Shown here in pieces: positions 6,465 through 7,011 of a stretch of DNA of 7,011 nt. The position numbers were made by a program, and so were the translations under genes. The notes beneath the pieces were generated by a model. The model was not told the DNA's origin and did no database searches. It was given only the letters and a program-made list of their open reading frames with translations. Numbering within the stretch: position 1 is the first letter of the stretch; each line of letters begins with the position of its first letter. Source of the stretch: an uncultured Eubacterium sp. (lineage in GTDB: Bacteria > Bacillota > Clostridia > Lachnospirales > Lachnospiraceae); the NCBI GenBank assembly GCA_910579075.1, contig CAJTSV010000148.1, forward strand, positions 1-7,011. The letters run 5' to 3'.

Positions 6465-6491
6465 GAAACGCTGATTTTTATGCGCTATAAT
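6463..6491 (+). promoter_or_regulatory. near-consensus sigma-A promoter for the gene at 6636
   Basis: TTGAAA at 6463-6468 and a perfect TATAAT at 6486-6491 are separated by exactly 17 bases, matching 11 of 12 consensus positions. Transcription would begin near 6498. This is the strongest promoter in the window and faces the acidic protein gene at 6636. It is back to back with the LtaS-like gene. Confidence 0.75.
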
Positions 6492-6497
6492 CATCTA

Positions 6498-6635
6498 AAG
6501 ACTGGAAAAAACAGCATGATTTTCCGTTTCCGGGCATATCCTGCCAGATTTGGGACACAATGGATATCAGAAAAACAGTTCCGGCTTTCCGGCTGCTGCA
6601 TATACTGTAAGTAACGAAATGCAGGAGACAGATGT
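6498..6635 (+). other. 5' leader of the gene at 6636
   Basis: About 138 transcribed but apparently untranslated bases follow the predicted start. They hold small possible stems (CCGG-CTTT-CCGG near 6575-6590 with CAG/CTG flanks, and GGAAAA/TTTTCC near 6504-6525) but no riboswitch class I recognise. The ribosome binding site AGGAGA is at 6623-6628. Confidence 0.35.
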
Positions 6636-7011
6636 GTGGATGAGAAGCAGAAACAGCTGATGCGCATGCAGCAGTACCAGTATGCACCACAGCTGCCGTT
6701 TTATATGAGCTATCCGCAGAATATGTATATGACGGAGCTCGAGTACGAGCGGGACATGGAACGCATGAAAGAGCTGTACCCGGAAGATGCAAAGCAGATA
6801 CAGAGGCTTGTCGAAGAAGAATGCGACAAGATGGAATATGAAGGCAGCATGATGTTCGACGAATATCCGGACCGCGTGATGCTGAAGGCCATCTGCGACC
6901 GGATTGGCCAGAAGGCAGCATCACAGTCAGAGGAGCAGGAAATCCTGGAACAGGAGCCTGAGAACGTGCAGGCTGCCGGCTTTGGACCGGGAAGGCCGCC
7001 GCACCCGTGGC
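6636..7011 (+). CDS. small acidic conserved hypothetical protein, partial at window edge
   Basis: A GTG at 6636 opens a frame that stays open for 125 codons to the window end. AGGAGA (6623-6628) lies seven bases before it. A nearby ATG at 6632 stops after three codons, and no in-frame ATG has a comparable site. The product begins with a Met/Gln/Tyr-rich segment (about 9-32). An acidic helical core follows (YPEDAKQIQRLVEEECDKMEYEGSMMFDEYPDRVML, about 48-83, given here in part as ECDKMEYEGS and DEYPDR), then a glutamate-rich linker (98-110) and a proline-rich GRPPHPW start of a tail. I associate the ECDKMEYEGSMMFDEYPDR pattern with conserved unnamed proteins of Lachnospiraceae. No catalytic motif, signal peptide or membrane segment is seen. 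Function is unknown. Confidence 0.8.
   Translation, partial: MDEKQKQLMRMQQYQYAPQLPFYMSYPQNMYMTELEYERDMERMKELYPEDAKQIQRLVEEECDKMEYEGSMMFDEYPDRVMLKAICDRIGQKAASQSEEQEILEQEPENVQAAGFGPGRPPHPW

Noticed and set aside
6516..6614. A 32-codon leader reading frame before the gene at 6636, ending in a cysteine-rich GCCIYCK
   Set aside because: Only a weak, poorly spaced GGAAAA precedes it, and there is no codon pattern of an attenuator peptide. A frame of this length is expected by chance.
6478..6924. A 148-codon minus-strand open frame at the right end
   Set aside because: It overlaps the strong plus-strand promoter and the conserved-looking acidic protein, and its sequence is rich in serine, cysteine and arginine as expected of antisense translation.

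Overview
The window looks like chromosomal DNA from an anaerobic gut Firmicute of the Clostridia, most likely Lachnospiraceae. The reasons are a class III (Firmicute-type) fructose-1,6-bisphosphatase, an LtaS-type polyglycerol-phosphate synthase homologue, AGGAGA-like Shine-Dalgarno sites, and a small acidic protein of a kind I associate with this family. The family-level placement is inference.

Layout from left to right. (a) 1-287, minus strand: the fragment of an Rpn/PD-(D/E)XK nuclease-transposase family gene. It runs off the left edge and appears to lack its usual N-terminal helices. (b) 288-601: AT-rich non-coding DNA with one plausible promoter and a 12-bp palindrome. (c) 602-2129, plus strand: a tightly overlapping AT-rich cassette. 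It encodes a DUF4869-like protein, a very small P-loop ATPase, and a third protein whose gene is split into two overlapping frames (1451-1828 and 1800-2129), probably by a frameshift. (d) 2168-4060, plus strand: fbp, complete, with all metallophosphatase motifs. (e) 4077-4121: a long imperfect hairpin that can terminate both convergent genes. (f) 4150-6279, minus strand: a complete five-helix membrane sulfatase-fold enzyme of the LtaS type with an extra C-terminal TIG-like domain. (g) 6280-6635: a divergent regulatory region with paired CTTAAG boxes, an 11-bp perfect inverted repeat, and a near-consensus promoter facing right. (h) 6636-7011, plus strand: the start of a conserved-looking small acidic protein, cut by the right edge.

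fbp is core carbon metabolism (gluconeogenesis) and the LtaS-like protein is cell-envelope synthesis; nothing links them except their shared terminator. The part that looks accessory is 1-2129. The nuclease-family fragment and the AT-rich cassette lie side by side, and the cassette sits directly in front of fbp with no terminator visible between them. The cassette pairs a stand-alone ATPase with a protein that has a TOPRIM-like acidic pattern and a cysteine cluster. It is the best candidate here for an undescribed system, although one member appears broken in this genome.
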